DNA of 64,000 bases, taken from positions 1,076,875 to 1,140,874 of the forward strand of contig NZ_CP017639.1 in NCBI RefSeq assembly GCF_001767255.1, read 5' to 3'. Source of the stretch: Corynebacterium sp. NML98-0116 (GTDB lineage Bacteria > Actinomycetota > Actinomycetes > Mycobacteriales > Mycobacteriaceae). The stretch's first letter is position 1. Each line of letters starts with the position of its first letter. The position numbers were made by a program, and so were the translations under genes. Shown here piece by piece: positions 20,350 to 29,765 of the stretch. The notes below the pieces were generated by a model, which was given only the letters and a program-made list of their open reading frames with translations, did not search any database and was not told where the DNA came from.

Positions 20350-22452
20350 CTATCGCTGCACCGCTGCTACAGACGCGCGTCCGGCTGCTGCAACGTTGTC
20401 TGCTGTAAAGCCGAACCGCTCGAAGAGCTCTGGACCTGGTGCGGAGGCACCAAAGTGCTCCAAGGAAACACACTGACCGGCGTCGCCTACAAAACGATGC
20501 CATGGCATGGACAGACCGGCCTCGACAGAGACCCTTGCTCGAACCTCTGCAGGAAGTACCGATTCAATGTACTCCGGCGATTGCTGCGTAAACCACTCCA
20601 TGCAAGGCACCGAGACAACTCGAGTTCCGATACCTTCGGCTTCCAAGGACTTCGCAGCCTCAACAGCAAGCTGCACTTCCGAGCCAGAAGCCATCAGAAT
20701 CAAATCAGGCGTCGGGGTAGAGGAGTCCACGAGTACGTACGCACCGCGAGCAACACCTTCGAATGCCTTTTCCTTTGTGCCCTCAAGCACAGGGAGGTTC
20801 TGACGGGAAAGCGCCAGTGCCTTCGGCATCGGCTTAGCCTCCAGCGCAGACTTCCACGCAGCAGACGTTTCATTCGCGTCGGCCGGTCGGATCACCGCCA
20901 TATCCGGGATGGCTCGAAGCGCAGTGAGCGTTTCAACCGGCTGGTGGGTCGGACCGTCTTCGCCCAGGCCGATCGAGTCGTGCGTGAAGACGTAGTAGCC
21001 GTCGATACCTGAAAGTGCTGCGACGCGAATTGCCGGGTAGAGATACTCGGAGAAGATCAGGAACGTACCGCCGTAAACTCGTGTGTTGCCGTGCAGTGCA
21101 ATGCCGTTCATGATCGCGCCCATGGCATGTTCGCGGATGCCGAAGTGCAAATTGCGACCGTACGGCTCAGCGCTGAACATATCGGTAGAAATCGCCTGAG
21201 GCCCGAACGATGCAGCCCCCTTGATAAGGGTGTTATTGGAGCCTGCAAGGTCTGCGGAGCCACCCCAAAGCTCTGGAAGGGCCGCAGCCGCAGCCTGGAT
21301 TACTGCTTCAGAAGCCTTACGGGTAGCAAGGCCCTTTTCGTCAGCGTCCCAAGTTGGGAAGTCCTGCGACCAGTTGGATGGGAGCTCTCGAGCCGTCAAT
21401 CGGTCAAACAGGGCCTTCTTCTCTGGGTTGGCCTCAGCCCAAACAGCAAACGTCTCGTCCCACTGTTTACGCTTCGCAGCACCACGGTCCCGGAGCTTTC
21501 GAGTATGGGTGATAACGGACTCTTCCTCCGGGAAGTGAATCTCCGGATCAAAGCCGAGAATCTTTTTGACAGCTGCGATTTCTTTCGCACCGAGAGCTGC
21601 GCCGTGTACTGCACCCGTGTTTTGCAGCGTAGGAGCAGGGAAGCCGATGACCGTCTTTACCTGAATGATCGTTGGGCGATTGGTGTCGGACTGTGCTTCC
21701 TTGATCGCTTTCTCAATCGCGACGACGTCCTCGCCGGACTCAACCGTTAGTGTTTGCCAGCCGTAGGCCTCGTAGCGCTTCATAACGTCTTCAGTGAACG
21801 CGATCTGGGTATCATCCTCGATCGAAATCCTGTTGTCATCCCAGAATACAATCAGGTTTCCGAGCTGCTGCGTCCCTGCGAGAGATGAAGCCTCCGATGT
21901 GACACCTTCTTGAAGACAACCGTCTCCAGCCACGACGTAGATGAAATGATCGAACGGCGATTCGCCAGCCGGAGCCTCAGGGTCAAACAGGCCACGTTCC
22001 CGGCGCGAAGCCATCGCCATACCAACTGCTGATGCCAACCCCTGGCCGAGCGGGCCAGTTGTAATCTCTACGTGGTCCGTGTGGTTGTACTCAGGGTGAC
22101 CAGGAGTCTTAGCACCCCAGGTACGAAGCTGCTGGAGGTCTTTGAGCTCAAGTCCCATGCCCCCCAGGTAGAGCTGAACATACTGTGTCAGGGAAGAGTG
22201 GCCGTTTGACAATACGAAGCGATCGCGCCCTGCCCAATGTGGGTCAGCGGGGTCTACATTCATCACCCGCTGGTAGAGCGTATATGCAAGAGGTGCGAGC
22301 GACATCGCGGTGCCTGGGTGCCCAGAGCCGCAGTTTTCCACGGCGTCAGCCGCGAGGATTCGGGCTGTATCAACTGCCCGCGTATCCACGTCGGTCCAGT
22401 CTTCGGGATAGTTACGTACAGTTTTTGCTTGAAGTTCAGCTGAAAGCGTCAC
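20350..22452 (-). CDS. tkt: Transketolase
   Basis: Thiamine-diphosphate enzyme moving two-carbon units in the pentose phosphate pathway. 700 aa. Visible motifs are GHPGTAMSLAPLAYTLY, GPLGQGLASAVGMA, the ThDP motif GDGCLQEGVTSEA..N, and in the middle domain SADLAGSNNT, GIREHAMGA and HDSIGLGEDGPTHQP. It starts at GTG with GAGGATT upstream. It is the first gene of the minus-strand operon tkt-tal-zwf-opcA-pgl. Confidence 0.97.
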   Translation of the reverse strand: MTLSAELQAKTVRNYPEDWTDVDTRAVDTARILAADAVENCGSGHPGTAMSLAPLAYTLYQRVMNVDPADPHWAGRDRFVLSNGHSSLTQYVQLYLGGMGLELKDLQQLRTWGAKTPGHPEYNHTDHVEITTGPLGQGLASAVGMAMASRRERGLFDPEAPAGESPFDHFIYVVAGDGCLQEGVTSEASSLAGTQQLGNLIVFWDDNRISIEDDTQIAFTEDVMKRYEAYGWQTLTVESGEDVVAIEKAIKEAQSDTNRPTIIQVKTVIGFPAPTLQNTGAVHGAALGAKEIAAVKKILGFDPEIHFPEEESVITHTRKLRDRGAAKRKQWDETFAVWAEANPEKKALFDRLTARELPSNWSQDFPTWDADEKGLATRKASEAVIQAAAAALPELWGGSADLAGSNNTLIKGAASFGPQAISTDMFSAEPYGRNLHFGIREHAMGAIMNGIALHGNTRVYGGTFLIFSEYLYPAIRVAALSGIDGYYVFTHDSIGLGEDGPTHQPVETLTALRAIPDMAVIRPADANETSAAWKSALEAKPMPKALALSRQNLPVLEGTKEKAFEGVARGAYVLVDSSTPTPDLILMASGSEVQLAVEAAKSLEAEGIGTRVVSVPCMEWFTQQSPEYIESVLPAEVRARVSVEAGLSMPWHRFVGDAGQCVSLEHFGASAPGPELFERFGFTADNVAAAGRASVAAVQR

Positions 22453-22757
22453 AGAATCCTCGATTCATGCTATGGAAACAGAACAGGACCCAGCCTAGTG
22501 TAAAACTCGCTTTGTGGTGGTGACACCCAACGGTGTTGTGCGAAGAAAACTCGCGGGTGTAGCCGCCACGTTAATTCTGACAAATTGGTGAGCGGAGGCT
22601 AACATCACCGGGAGGGTCAAAGTATAAGAGGGCTGAAAAGATCATCGTGTAATGCGTTGCGGTACCATATCAGCCGAAATGCTCGACACCTGAACGCGAA
22701 CCAATGTTGCGTAAGAGTTCTAGCCGAACGGTTGAAGTTTGATGTGGAGGAGAAGTA
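22453..22757. other. 305-bp divergent tkt/ctaB intergenic region
   Basis: Must hold the tkt (-) and ctaB (+) promoters. I see ribosome binding sites for both (GAGGATT before tkt, GGAGGAG before ctaB) but no promoter pair good enough to call, and no GlxR-type palindrome. Confidence 0.5.
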
Positions 22758-23672
22758 TTGGAGACCATCAAGGCATACTTCGCGCTTACGAAGCCCAGGG
22801 TCATTGAACTTCTTCTAGTGGCAGCTATCCCCGCAATGTTGCAAGCAGACCGTGGCACTGTGCACGTGTGGCTCATTCTTGCAACGCTGTTCGGTGGTTG
22901 GATGGGGGCCGGTGCGGCAAATGCATTTAACATGGTCGCCGACTACGACATTGACCAGAAAATGGGGCGAACGCGTGCACGACCACTTGTCCGGGCAAAG
23001 GTCACCAAACAGAAAGCCGCCGTATTTGCTTGGGCGCTTCTCGTCGCGAGCGTGCTTTGGCTTGGATTCCTGTGTAAGTCGTGGCTCGCGGCGTTCTTTA
23101 TCATTCTGACCAACTTCTTCTATATCTACGTGTATACAAAGTGGCTGAAGAGGCGAACTTGGCAGAACGTCATCTGGGGCGGCGCAGCAGGTTGCATGCC
23201 CGTGATGGTCGGTTGGGCGGCAATTAGAGACAATGTCACCGACGGCTCCAAGGACGCGTGGTGGCAGGCGATCGTGATGTTCATGATCATCTTCTTCTGG
23301 ACGCCACCGCACACCTGGGCGCTGGCAATGAAGTACCGAGCGGATTACGCCCGCGCTAATGTCCCGATGCTGCCGGTGGTAGCCTCCCCTGCGGAGACAA
23401 CCCGCCAGATTCTCATTTACTCATGGTGGACCGTCGGGGTGTCCCTGCTCCTGGTTCCCGCCACCTCGTGGACCTATCTTGCAACCGCGGTGATTTCGGG
23501 TGCATTGTTCCTCGCCGTTGCCACACAGCTGCATGCTGGGGTAAAGCGCGGGGAGAAGGTGAAACCGCTCAAGCTGTTTATTCTCTCCAACAACTATCTT
23601 GCGGCGTTGTTCTTGGGGCTTTCCGTTGATGCGGTGCTCGGTTGGACTCCACTATTCGCTACCTTCTTCTAG
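22758..23672 (+). CDS. ctaB: Protoheme IX farnesyltransferase (heme O synthase)
   Basis: Membrane UbiA-family enzyme attaching farnesyl to heme B to give heme O, the precursor of heme A for cytochrome aa3. 304 aa with multiple transmembrane helices. The first Asp-rich motif is [20 protein letters not shown], and [13 protein letters not shown] is the other conserved block. The TTG start follows GGAGGAG closely. Its TAG overlaps the stop of the opposite gene in a shared CTAG. Confidence 0.95.
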   Translation: METIKAYFALTKPRVIELLLVAAIPAMLQADRGTVHVWLILATLFGGWMGAGAANAFNMVADYDIDQKMGRTRARPLVRAKVTKQKAAVFAWALLVASVLWLGFLCKSWLAAFFIILTNFFYIYVYTKWLKRRTWQNVIWGGAAGCMPVMVGWAAIRDNVTDGSKDAWWQAIVMFMIIFFWTPPHTWALAMKYRADYARANVPMLPVVASPAETTRQILIYSWWTVGVSLLLVPATSWTYLATAVISGALFLAVATQLHAGVKRGEKVKPLKLFILSNNYLAALFLGLSVDAVLGWTPLFATFF

Positions 23673-24520
23673 CTCGTGGATCCTTGGAGCTTGATGGCTC
23701 CAAGGTCAGTGTCACAAACCTCCGAAGTTTCGGAACCCAGTAGCGAGCTGGCGTCATCTATCGATTCACACACGTGAACTGGCGGTTCCCATCGTGTTTC
23801 TTCGAGCACTCTGGTAACGGTCTGTGCATGCTTACGGAAGCCGTTGGCATCCATTCGTATCGACGCTAAGTCCTCATAGCAACACGTACGCGCAGAGCTG
23901 CGCCCAACTTCGTGCGCAAAGCCATTTTTGAAGTCAGAGCGTGCCAGCACAACTGCATCCACCCCGATCCCATCATTGAGCGCTTTGATCTGTGCAGCAG
24001 TACCTGGCTGGCCACTGAATACGGCTGTGGCTCCAGCCTCATCTGCTGCTACTCGGCCTTCCTCGCTTTCCGAAACGGCATACACGATGATGTCCTTCTC
24101 TCGAGCGATTGCAATCATGTACAACCCAATTGCGGAACCTGCATTCGTGACGACGACAGCTTCACCTTGCACAAGCTTCAAAACTTCGAATAGCGAATAA
24201 CTTGCGGCCATTCCCGGCCTCAACATTGAAGCACCAATGCGTGGGGCGATCAGGTCCGATACAGCGACTACCCGGCTTCGGTCAACGACAACCTGCTCGG
24301 CGATGGGGCCGGTGGCATCGCTCCACGCAACCACAGTTCCTGGCGCAACCTCGTCGAGGGGGTCTTTCAGGACACGACCGCATCCTTGGTTGCCGAAGGA
24401 GGTGTCGTGAAGAAAAAACCCAGCGTAGAGGACTTCGACTAGAAGTTCTCTATCGCTGGGGAACGGTGAAGCGATATCAATGCAACGCACCTGCTGCGCG
24501 TCGAACTCAATCGCTTTCAT
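23669..24520 (-). CDS. Divergent quinone oxidoreductase-like (MDR superfamily) protein
   Basis: 283 aa. The overall layout matches zinc-independent quinone oxidoreductases: an N-terminal GroES-like part ([10 protein letters not shown]) and a Rossmann part ([18 protein letters not shown]). However, the usual GGVG nucleotide motif is degenerate, the first domain is shortened and the rest of the family sequence is hardly recognisable. A normal qor gene stands between ctaB and ctaA in C. glutamicum. This is therefore a decaying or repurposed qor. No frameshift or stop is seen. Confidence 0.6.
   Translation of the reverse strand: MKAIEFDAQQVRCIDIASPFPSDRELLVEVLYAGFFLHDTSFGNQGCGRVLKDPLDEVAPGTVVAWSDATGPIAEQVVVDRSRVVAVSDLIAPRIGASMLRPGMAASYSLFEVLKLVQGEAVVVTNAGSAIGLYMIAIAREKDIIVYAVSESEEGRVAADEAGATAVFSGQPGTAAQIKALNDGIGVDAVVLARSDFKNGFAHEVGRSSARTCCYEDLASIRMDANGFRKHAQTVTRVLEETRWEPPVHVCESIDDASSLLGSETSEVCDTDLGAIKLQGSTS
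23682..23705 (+). terminator. Candidate ctaB terminator hairpin inside the opposing gene
   Basis: CCTTGGAGC (23682-23690) and GCTCCAAGG (23697-23705) form a perfect 9-bp stem with a 6-nt loop, 9 nt after the ctaB stop. No T-run follows, and the sequence also codes for the C-terminus of the minus-strand gene. Confidence 0.4.
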
Positions 24521-24548
24521 ACTTTCTCAGGCTACATGGTGTTTGCGT

Positions 24549-25496
24549 CTAGCGATACAGCAACTCACGACGCACAGCGTGCGCGTACAAGAACGCGGTG
24601 AACGCTACAACTAGAGACGACAGCCCAATATGGATCGGAATCGTCCAACGCGGCACGCCCATGTAGTACTGGCTTAAACCTACTGCCCACTGGACCACGA
24701 TGAGTCCAAGAAGAATCCAGGAAGTTTTCTGTGCCGCATGCGGGGCTTTCGCTCTACGTAGCAGGAAAAATGTGATCACTGTAAGAAGTAGATACGCGTA
24801 CATGCACCCTGCGTGAATATATGCCAACAACGCTGTGTCAATCGCAAGTCGACCTTCCATACCGACGCTTGCGTCACCCGAGTGCGGGCCGGACCCTGTC
24901 ACCATCGTTCCTGTCACAAGTACACAGCTCAACGCAACGGCAGCGATCACGGCGATCACTCGGATGTGCCCGGGGTAGCGGTCTTGAGCAACCGTGGACT
25001 CGTCTTCTGCCAAACGCATGTAGAGCAATGCAGCGACCCACACGAGCACCATCGAAGGCAAGAAGTGCACGGCGACCGCCCACCACTGCAAATCAAGGCG
25101 AACAGAAATACCGCCGATAATCGCCTGGACAACCACGCCGACGAGGGAGAACCATGCCAAGAATTGGGCATCTCGACCGCGGGATGCGCGGTAGACAGCC
25201 CAAAGCACGGCGATCGCGGCAGCCGCGACCACGAAAGTAAGCAGGCGGTTTCCAAACTCAATGGCTTGGTGAATCCAAGGTGCGGCACCAGCGACGGGGA
25301 CAAGCGAACCTTCATGGCAAAGTGGCCACGTATTGCAACCAAGCCCCGAACCGGTCACTCGCACCAACGACCCTGTTACGGTGATCCCGCCTTGGCAGAG
25401 CAAGAGAATCATGGCTAGAGTTCGTTGCAACTTCAGACTGGGGGCTTGCTTTTTATCCTGATGCGTCATCGGCGCACCGGTCTGTTGTAAAGTCAT
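24549..25496 (-). CDS. ctaA: Heme A synthase CtaA
   Basis: Oxidises heme O to heme A for the aa3 oxidase. 315 aa with eight likely transmembrane helices in two four-helix halves. The first half has LVRVTGSGLGCNTWPLCHEGSL with the Cys pair, and the conserved histidines include those in IHQAIEFGNRLLTF, AVHFLPS and YIHAGCMYAYLLL. The ATG at 25496 has AAGGAAAG upstream; Met10 is an alternative start. Confidence 0.94.
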   Translation of the reverse strand: MTLQQTGAPMTHQDKKQAPSLKLQRTLAMILLLCQGGITVTGSLVRVTGSGLGCNTWPLCHEGSLVPVAGAAPWIHQAIEFGNRLLTFVVAAAAIAVLWAVYRASRGRDAQFLAWFSLVGVVVQAIIGGISVRLDLQWWAVAVHFLPSMVLVWVAALLYMRLAEDESTVAQDRYPGHIRVIAVIAAVALSCVLVTGTMVTGSGPHSGDASVGMEGRLAIDTALLAYIHAGCMYAYLLLTVITFFLLRRAKAPHAAQKTSWILLGLIVVQWAVGLSQYYMGVPRWTIPIHIGLSSLVVAFTAFLYAHAVRRELLYR

Positions 25497-25566
25497 GCAC
25501 TTTCCTTGGACGTATAAAACACGTTCGACTATTCAGGCTCGAATCTTAGTCGATGAGCGCATGGCC

Positions 25567-26328
25567 TTAATCATCGAAACGGAAGAAGCGAACGCTTGAG
25601 CCAACGCCGACGATGAGCCACGCTAGCAAGCTAAGCAACGCAGGACCATTCGCAGTCAGCGCGAGTGCATCAGAAATACCAGCTGCCAGCGAAACCGTGG
25701 GTACTAGGTTCCACCAACCAGCGTGGCTAAGGTCGCCAGAATAGACGACCCAACCCACGATTCCCATCATGATCACCCACATTAAATTCGAAATGGCAAG
25801 GACCATCTCGGAACTTAGCGAGCCGCCCATGAGCAAGCCCAAGGAAGTAAAGCAAGCAACCCCCAGGAACAAGACGCAGGCACCAAGCACCGCGCCAACG
25901 ACTGAGGGGCGCCAGCCAAAGAAACCTGCAACAGCTCCTAGCACCGCAATCTGGACGCAGACCATCGCGACCACGCCAAGGATTTTTCCGACGATGATCG
26001 TCCACGGTGGGACTCCGGAAGCACCGGTCCGCTTCAGCGCACCGTATCGGCGGTCAAAGGCGAGCGAAATCGCCTGGCCCGTAAATCCAGAGCTGGTCGC
26101 CGCGACGGCAAACACCATCGGCACCAGGGTGTCGAGGCTGTAGTCATCCCCAAAAACAGGCAAATATACTGATGCGATGAGCAACGCTGCCGGGATGAAG
26201 ATGCTGAGCACCAACTGTTCGCCGTGACGGAGCATCAGCTTGCTTTCGATGAGTCCCTGAGCGCTGGCCATCGCAAACTTCGAAGACCGTTGCGGGGCGG
26301 GCGTAAAGGTTCCTTCCTTGATGTGCAC
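25567..26328 (-). CDS. ABC-2 type transporter permease
   Basis: 253-aa integral membrane protein with about six hydrophobic segments. It has the ABC-2 layout with a first periplasmic loop followed by RRYGALKRTGASGVPPW. The GTG start is just 2 nt past the ATPase stop, with AAGGAGC as ribosome binding site, so the two form one exporter. The same pair flanks ctaA in C. glutamicum; the substrate is unknown. Confidence 0.85.
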   Translation of the reverse strand: MHIKEGTFTPAPQRSSKFAMASAQGLIESKLMLRHGEQLVLSIFIPAALLIASVYLPVFGDDYSLDTLVPMVFAVAATSSGFTGQAISLAFDRRYGALKRTGASGVPPWTIIVGKILGVVAMVCVQIAVLGAVAGFFGWRPSVVGAVLGACVLFLGVACFTSLGLLMGGSLSSEMVLAISNLMWVIMMGIVGWVVYSGDLSHAGWWNLVPTVSLAAGISDALALTANGPALLSLLAWLIVGVGSSVRFFRFDD

Positions 26329-26330
26329 CG

Positions 26331-27263
26331 CTAGCTCCTTAATTCCTTACCGGTGATGTTCAAAAACACTTCTTCCAACGCCATGTGGCTTACTTGCATA
26401 TCCCGAATCAGCACGGATTGGCGAAGTGCTTCTTCGGTAATACAGGCGACGAGTTCAGGAGAAACCGAACCGTTGACTACGTAGCGCATTGGGCGAACTT
26501 GGGTCACAGCTGTATCGATCTGACACAAAGCCACGTGCTGCTTCAGCTTCTCGACGTCGAGTGGTTGCGCCGTACCAAACGTGATTTGCTGCTCAAATGA
26601 TCCGCTGGTCAGGTCCGCCGGTGTACCCGCGGCGACTACCTTTCCATGATCCATGATCACAATGTCATCGGCGAGCGACTCCGCCTCGTCCATCAGGTGC
26701 GTAGTCAGGACGATCGTGGTTCCGTCACGTTTTAGTGCAGAAACAATATCCCACACAGCGTTGCGTGACTGTGCATCCATGCCAGCGGTTGGCTCATCAA
26801 GAAAAACCAGCTCCGGACGACCTATAAGTGCAAGCGCCAGGGACAAGCGTTGCTTTTGCCCTCCGGAGAGGCGTCGATACGTGGTATTGGCGACTCCCTC
26901 GAGCCCTAGGAGGGCCATGAGCCACTCAGGGTCGTGAGGATTTGCGTTGTATGAAGCCGAAAGCTTCAGCATTTCTCTGACTTTGACGCCCGAATATGAT
27001 CCGCCACCCTGCAGCATGATCCCAATTCGGTCGCGCACACGCTGAGGGTGGGTTGCAGGGTTTTCGCCTAGTACCGTGATTGTCCCTGAGGTTGGCCGGG
27101 TGAATCCTTCACACATCTCGATGGTCGTTGTCTTGCCGGCTCCATTCGGACCGAGCAAAGCCAGCACGGTTCCTTCTTTTGCGGCAAACGATGCTCCATC
27201 TACAGCAGTAACGTCCCCAAAAGTTTTCTTCACATTGTCAACTGAAAGAACAGGCGCGTTCAT
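26331..27263 (-). CDS. ABC transporter ATP-binding protein
   Basis: 310 aa. Walker A is GPNGAGKTTTIEMCEGF (about 34-50), the signature is RLSGGQKQRLSLALAL, and Walker B is LVFLDEPTAGMD followed by the switch histidine in LTTHLMDEAE. The C-terminal extension (about 220-310) is typical of ABC-2 drug/antibiotic exporter ATPases. It starts 6 nt after the mannosyltransferase stop. Confidence 0.92.
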   Translation of the reverse strand: MNAPVLSVDNVKKTFGDVTAVDGASFAAKEGTVLALLGPNGAGKTTTIEMCEGFTRPTSGTITVLGENPATHPQRVRDRIGIMLQGGGSYSGVKVREMLKLSASYNANPHDPEWLMALLGLEGVANTTYRRLSGGQKQRLSLALALIGRPELVFLDEPTAGMDAQSRNAVWDIVSALKRDGTTIVLTTHLMDEAESLADDIVIMDHGKVVAAGTPADLTSGSFEQQITFGTAQPLDVEKLKQHVALCQIDTAVTQVRPMRYVVNGSVSPELVACITEEALRQSVLIRDMQVSHMALEEVFLNITGKELRS

Positions 27264-27269
27264 GGATAG

Positions 27270-28919
27270 CTAGTGTAGCCTGCCGGCACCAAAGCGCCGA
27301 TACAACAGGAAACTGAGCCCAACAAATACGACAAAACAACAGGCTGCGACACCGTAAATAGTGAAAACTGTCTTTGCTTGCAGGCCGAGACCACGCGGTA
27401 GCACCAGAAAACTAAATACAGCAGAATACACAGCCACCCCGGCGCGGAAAAAGAACCTATTTGCCCATGCAGCAAGGGGATAAATCGCCCACAGAGGGTA
27501 CCAAGGGTGTACGACTGGGAAGAATATAACAAGCACGAGCGTTGCGACGCCAAGTCCACCTGCAGGGTGAATGGCTCCCCGCAACGTAGCCCACAGCAGG
27601 CGAACCAGAAACGCCACCGCGATGGCCACTCCAATCCCGCGGGTGACAATGAGAACTGCGTCAATGTGGTCGCCGAGACCTAGGAGCATTCCTAGAAAGC
27701 CGCTGATTACGCCCACGTCTGTTGAAATCGAGAGCCAGCTACGAATCGACGCTGCTCCGCCTTGACCAGTGACCCATCCGAGCCCAATGCCTGTCATAAG
27801 TGAAACGGCGGCAGTAGTGACAATGAGCATCAATGTCTGAAAAAGCACCGCGATGCTAAGAGCTTTAGCTTTTCGCTGGCGTTGCCCAAGCACACGAGCG
27901 ATTGCCATGCCTATAAAACCGAGACCGAGAAAGCCTGTCACTTTGACTAGTCCTCCACAGGTAATGGTGATCGCGGAGAGAGCCAGGTAACCCCACGCTT
28001 GCGCTGAACTGATGGTCCTCAACCTGTCGGCCCCGCGAAGTCCCAGTTCAAACCCGACTAACACCAATCCGAGCATGATTGCTTCATTATGGATGCCACC
28101 AATGAGATGCAGAATCGTTAGCGGATTGAGCACCCCGAGCCACAGCGCGGCAGTCTCTGGTACACCACAGCGGCCGGCAATCTTTCGGATCCCCCACGCT
28201 GCGGCGAGCACTCCGACGAGTGATACGACGCGGTGCGCAATCACCCCGAGCACAATAGAGTCGGAGGTAATACGAGAAATTGCCGCTGCAATACCTAACG
28301 CGACAGGCCCGTAGGGGCTTGGAGAATGCGCCCAAATAAACGGGACCGAGCGCGCTAGATGGTGTTCTGGCCCGAGAAGCTCGACTGGTCCAGCGGAGTA
28401 CGGGTCAAGACCAAACCGGACAATTGCACCATTAGCTAAGTATGAATAGATGTCTTGGGTAAAGAGGGGAGCGGTAATCACCAGAGGAGCAACCCATGCA
28501 ACGAATGTTCGCATAAGAAGCGGCGTCGAAACGCGGGGCCTCTGGCCACTTACGCCAACGAAGGGGCCCATACACAACCAAGCGGAGACCAAGAGTCCTA
28601 CTCCGAACAGAACTATGGAAGACGACGCTTGCATCATTCGGCCAAGCAAGGCCCCGCCAGGCAGAGAGAACCAAGGATTATCGACGACCGGCAAGGCCCC
28701 GCCCCCGAGGCCTCCCAAGCCAATGAGAAGTGTGCCGACCAAACCCAGCCATCGAAGTACGGCAAACCGGTTCTGCTCAGCGTAGTTGGTTGAACGAAAG
28801 TCTTGTCCTCGCCAAACCTCTTTAGAGACTCGGTGGAGCCCAGCCGACCGTGATCCAGGCTTGCCGATGCGAGGAAACGCATCAAGCAAAGACTTTATCG
28901 GTGAATCCTGGAACAACAC
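27270..28919 (-). CDS. mptB: Alpha-(1->6)-mannosyltransferase MptB (GT-C family)
   Basis: Polyprenyl-phosphate-mannose-dependent membrane transferase that initiates the mannan core of lipomannan/lipoarabinomannan. About 549 aa with a dozen or more hydrophobic helices. The GT-C acidic loop is visible in TQDIYSYLANGAIVRFGLDPYSAGP. The frame is open to a TTG at 28925, but TACAAT (28932-28927) ends 7 nt before GTG 28919, so I place the start there as a leaderless GTG. Position beside the ABC pair and sufR matches C. glutamicum mptB. Confidence 0.85.
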   Translation of the reverse strand: MLFQDSPIKSLLDAFPRIGKPGSRSAGLHRVSKEVWRGQDFRSTNYAEQNRFAVLRWLGLVGTLLIGLGGLGGGALPVVDNPWFSLPGGALLGRMMQASSSIVLFGVGLLVSAWLCMGPFVGVSGQRPRVSTPLLMRTFVAWVAPLVITAPLFTQDIYSYLANGAIVRFGLDPYSAGPVELLGPEHHLARSVPFIWAHSPSPYGPVALGIAAAISRITSDSIVLGVIAHRVVSLVGVLAAAWGIRKIAGRCGVPETAALWLGVLNPLTILHLIGGIHNEAIMLGLVLVGFELGLRGADRLRTISSAQAWGYLALSAITITCGGLVKVTGFLGLGFIGMAIARVLGQRQRKAKALSIAVLFQTLMLIVTTAAVSLMTGIGLGWVTGQGGAASIRSWLSISTDVGVISGFLGMLLGLGDHIDAVLIVTRGIGVAIAVAFLVRLLWATLRGAIHPAGGLGVATLVLVIFFPVVHPWYPLWAIYPLAAWANRFFFRAGVAVYSAVFSFLVLPRGLGLQAKTVFTIYGVAACCFVVFVGLSFLLYRRFGAGRLH

Positions 28920-28926
28920 AGGCAAG

Positions 28927-28932
28927 ATTGTA
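28927..28932 (-). promoter_or_regulatory. Candidate -10 element (TACAAT) for leaderless mptB
   Basis: On the minus strand TACAAT is followed by 7 nt and then GTG (28919). The longer TTG start at 28925 would be only 1 nt from this hexamer and so could not be transcribed from it. Confidence 0.35.
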
Positions 28933-28969
28933 GCCGAACGACCGGGTTAAACGTGCACATTGAATTAGG

Positions 28970-28986
28970 ACACAGTAGTGTTGTGT
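28970..28986. promoter_or_regulatory. Candidate SufR operator
   Basis: Perfect inverted repeat ACACA-N7-TGTGT about 70 bp before sufR, with TAGTGT (a possible -10) in its centre and TTGAAT just upstream at 28960-28965. SufR-type repressors bind ACAC/GTGT-type dyads upstream of their own suf operon in mycobacteria. Confidence 0.45.
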
Positions 28987-29057
28987 AAAGGCCGGTCGGT
29001 GTACAGCCAATCGGTTGGAAAGTCAGAGATCAAAGCAGATCGAAGCGAGGTGAGCCA

Positions 29058-29765
29058 GTGCTGAACCAAGCGCGGTCAGTTGACGGTGGCACTCGCAAGC
29101 GAGTGATGGCGCTCTTGCTGAAAAGCGGACCGGTGACTGCATCAACACTTGGTGAGCAAACTGGAATTTCAGCTGCCGGTATCCGTCGGCACCTGGATAA
29201 GCTCACTGAGGCTGGACTCATTGAGACGTGTGAGCCACTGCCGGTTGCTGGAGAAGAGCCACCGCGAGGCCGTCCCGCGAAGCACTACTGCTTGACGGAA
29301 GAAGGCCGAGAAAGCTTCGGTAGCAACTATGAGAATATGGCGCTTGATGCAATCGAAGCTCTTGAAGAACTTGGCGGCCATGAAGCAGTCAAAGCGTTCG
29401 CCAAAACTAGGATTGAACGCATCCTTGAAGAAGTGGAGCCGATTTCGGAGCGATCAAGCAGTGGCGACCTTGAATCAGTCGTGCTCGAAGTCGTGTCCGT
29501 TTTAGAGCGTCACGGCTATGTTGCCTCGGTGACTCAGGCAGGAACTGGAATTCAAATTTGTCAGCATCACTGCCCGGTGTCACAAGTAGCGTCTGCGCAT
29601 CCCGAAATTTGCGAAGCAGAGCAAGAAATGATCGCTAAGATCGTAGGCCGACACATCCAACCACTTGCCTCCATTACAGAGGGCAATGGTGTCTGCACAA
29701 CAAACATTCCACTCGCTGCTGTTCACGGGCCGAAAAATAACGTATCTGAAAGGAGCGGAAAATAA
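29058..29765 (+). CDS. sufR: Fe-S cluster-binding transcriptional repressor SufR
   Basis: 235 aa. N-terminal winged helix-turn-helix (about 12-80: [27 protein letters not shown], then [15 protein letters not shown]). The C-terminal part holds the cluster ligands in [18 protein letters not shown], with another Cys in GNGVCTTN. It represses the suf operon when the cluster is loaded. It starts at GTG after GAGGTGAG. Its last base is the first base of the sufB ATG (TAATG), so it is cotranscribed with its targets. Confidence 0.94.
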   Translation: MLNQARSVDGGTRKRVMALLLKSGPVTASTLGEQTGISAAGIRRHLDKLTEAGLIETCEPLPVAGEEPPRGRPAKHYCLTEEGRESFGSNYENMALDAIEALEELGGHEAVKAFAKTRIERILEEVEPISERSSSGDLESVVLEVVSVLERHGYVASVTQAGTGIQICQHHCPVSQVASAHPEICEAEQEMIAKIVGRHIQPLASITEGNGVCTTNIPLAAVHGPKNNVSERSGK

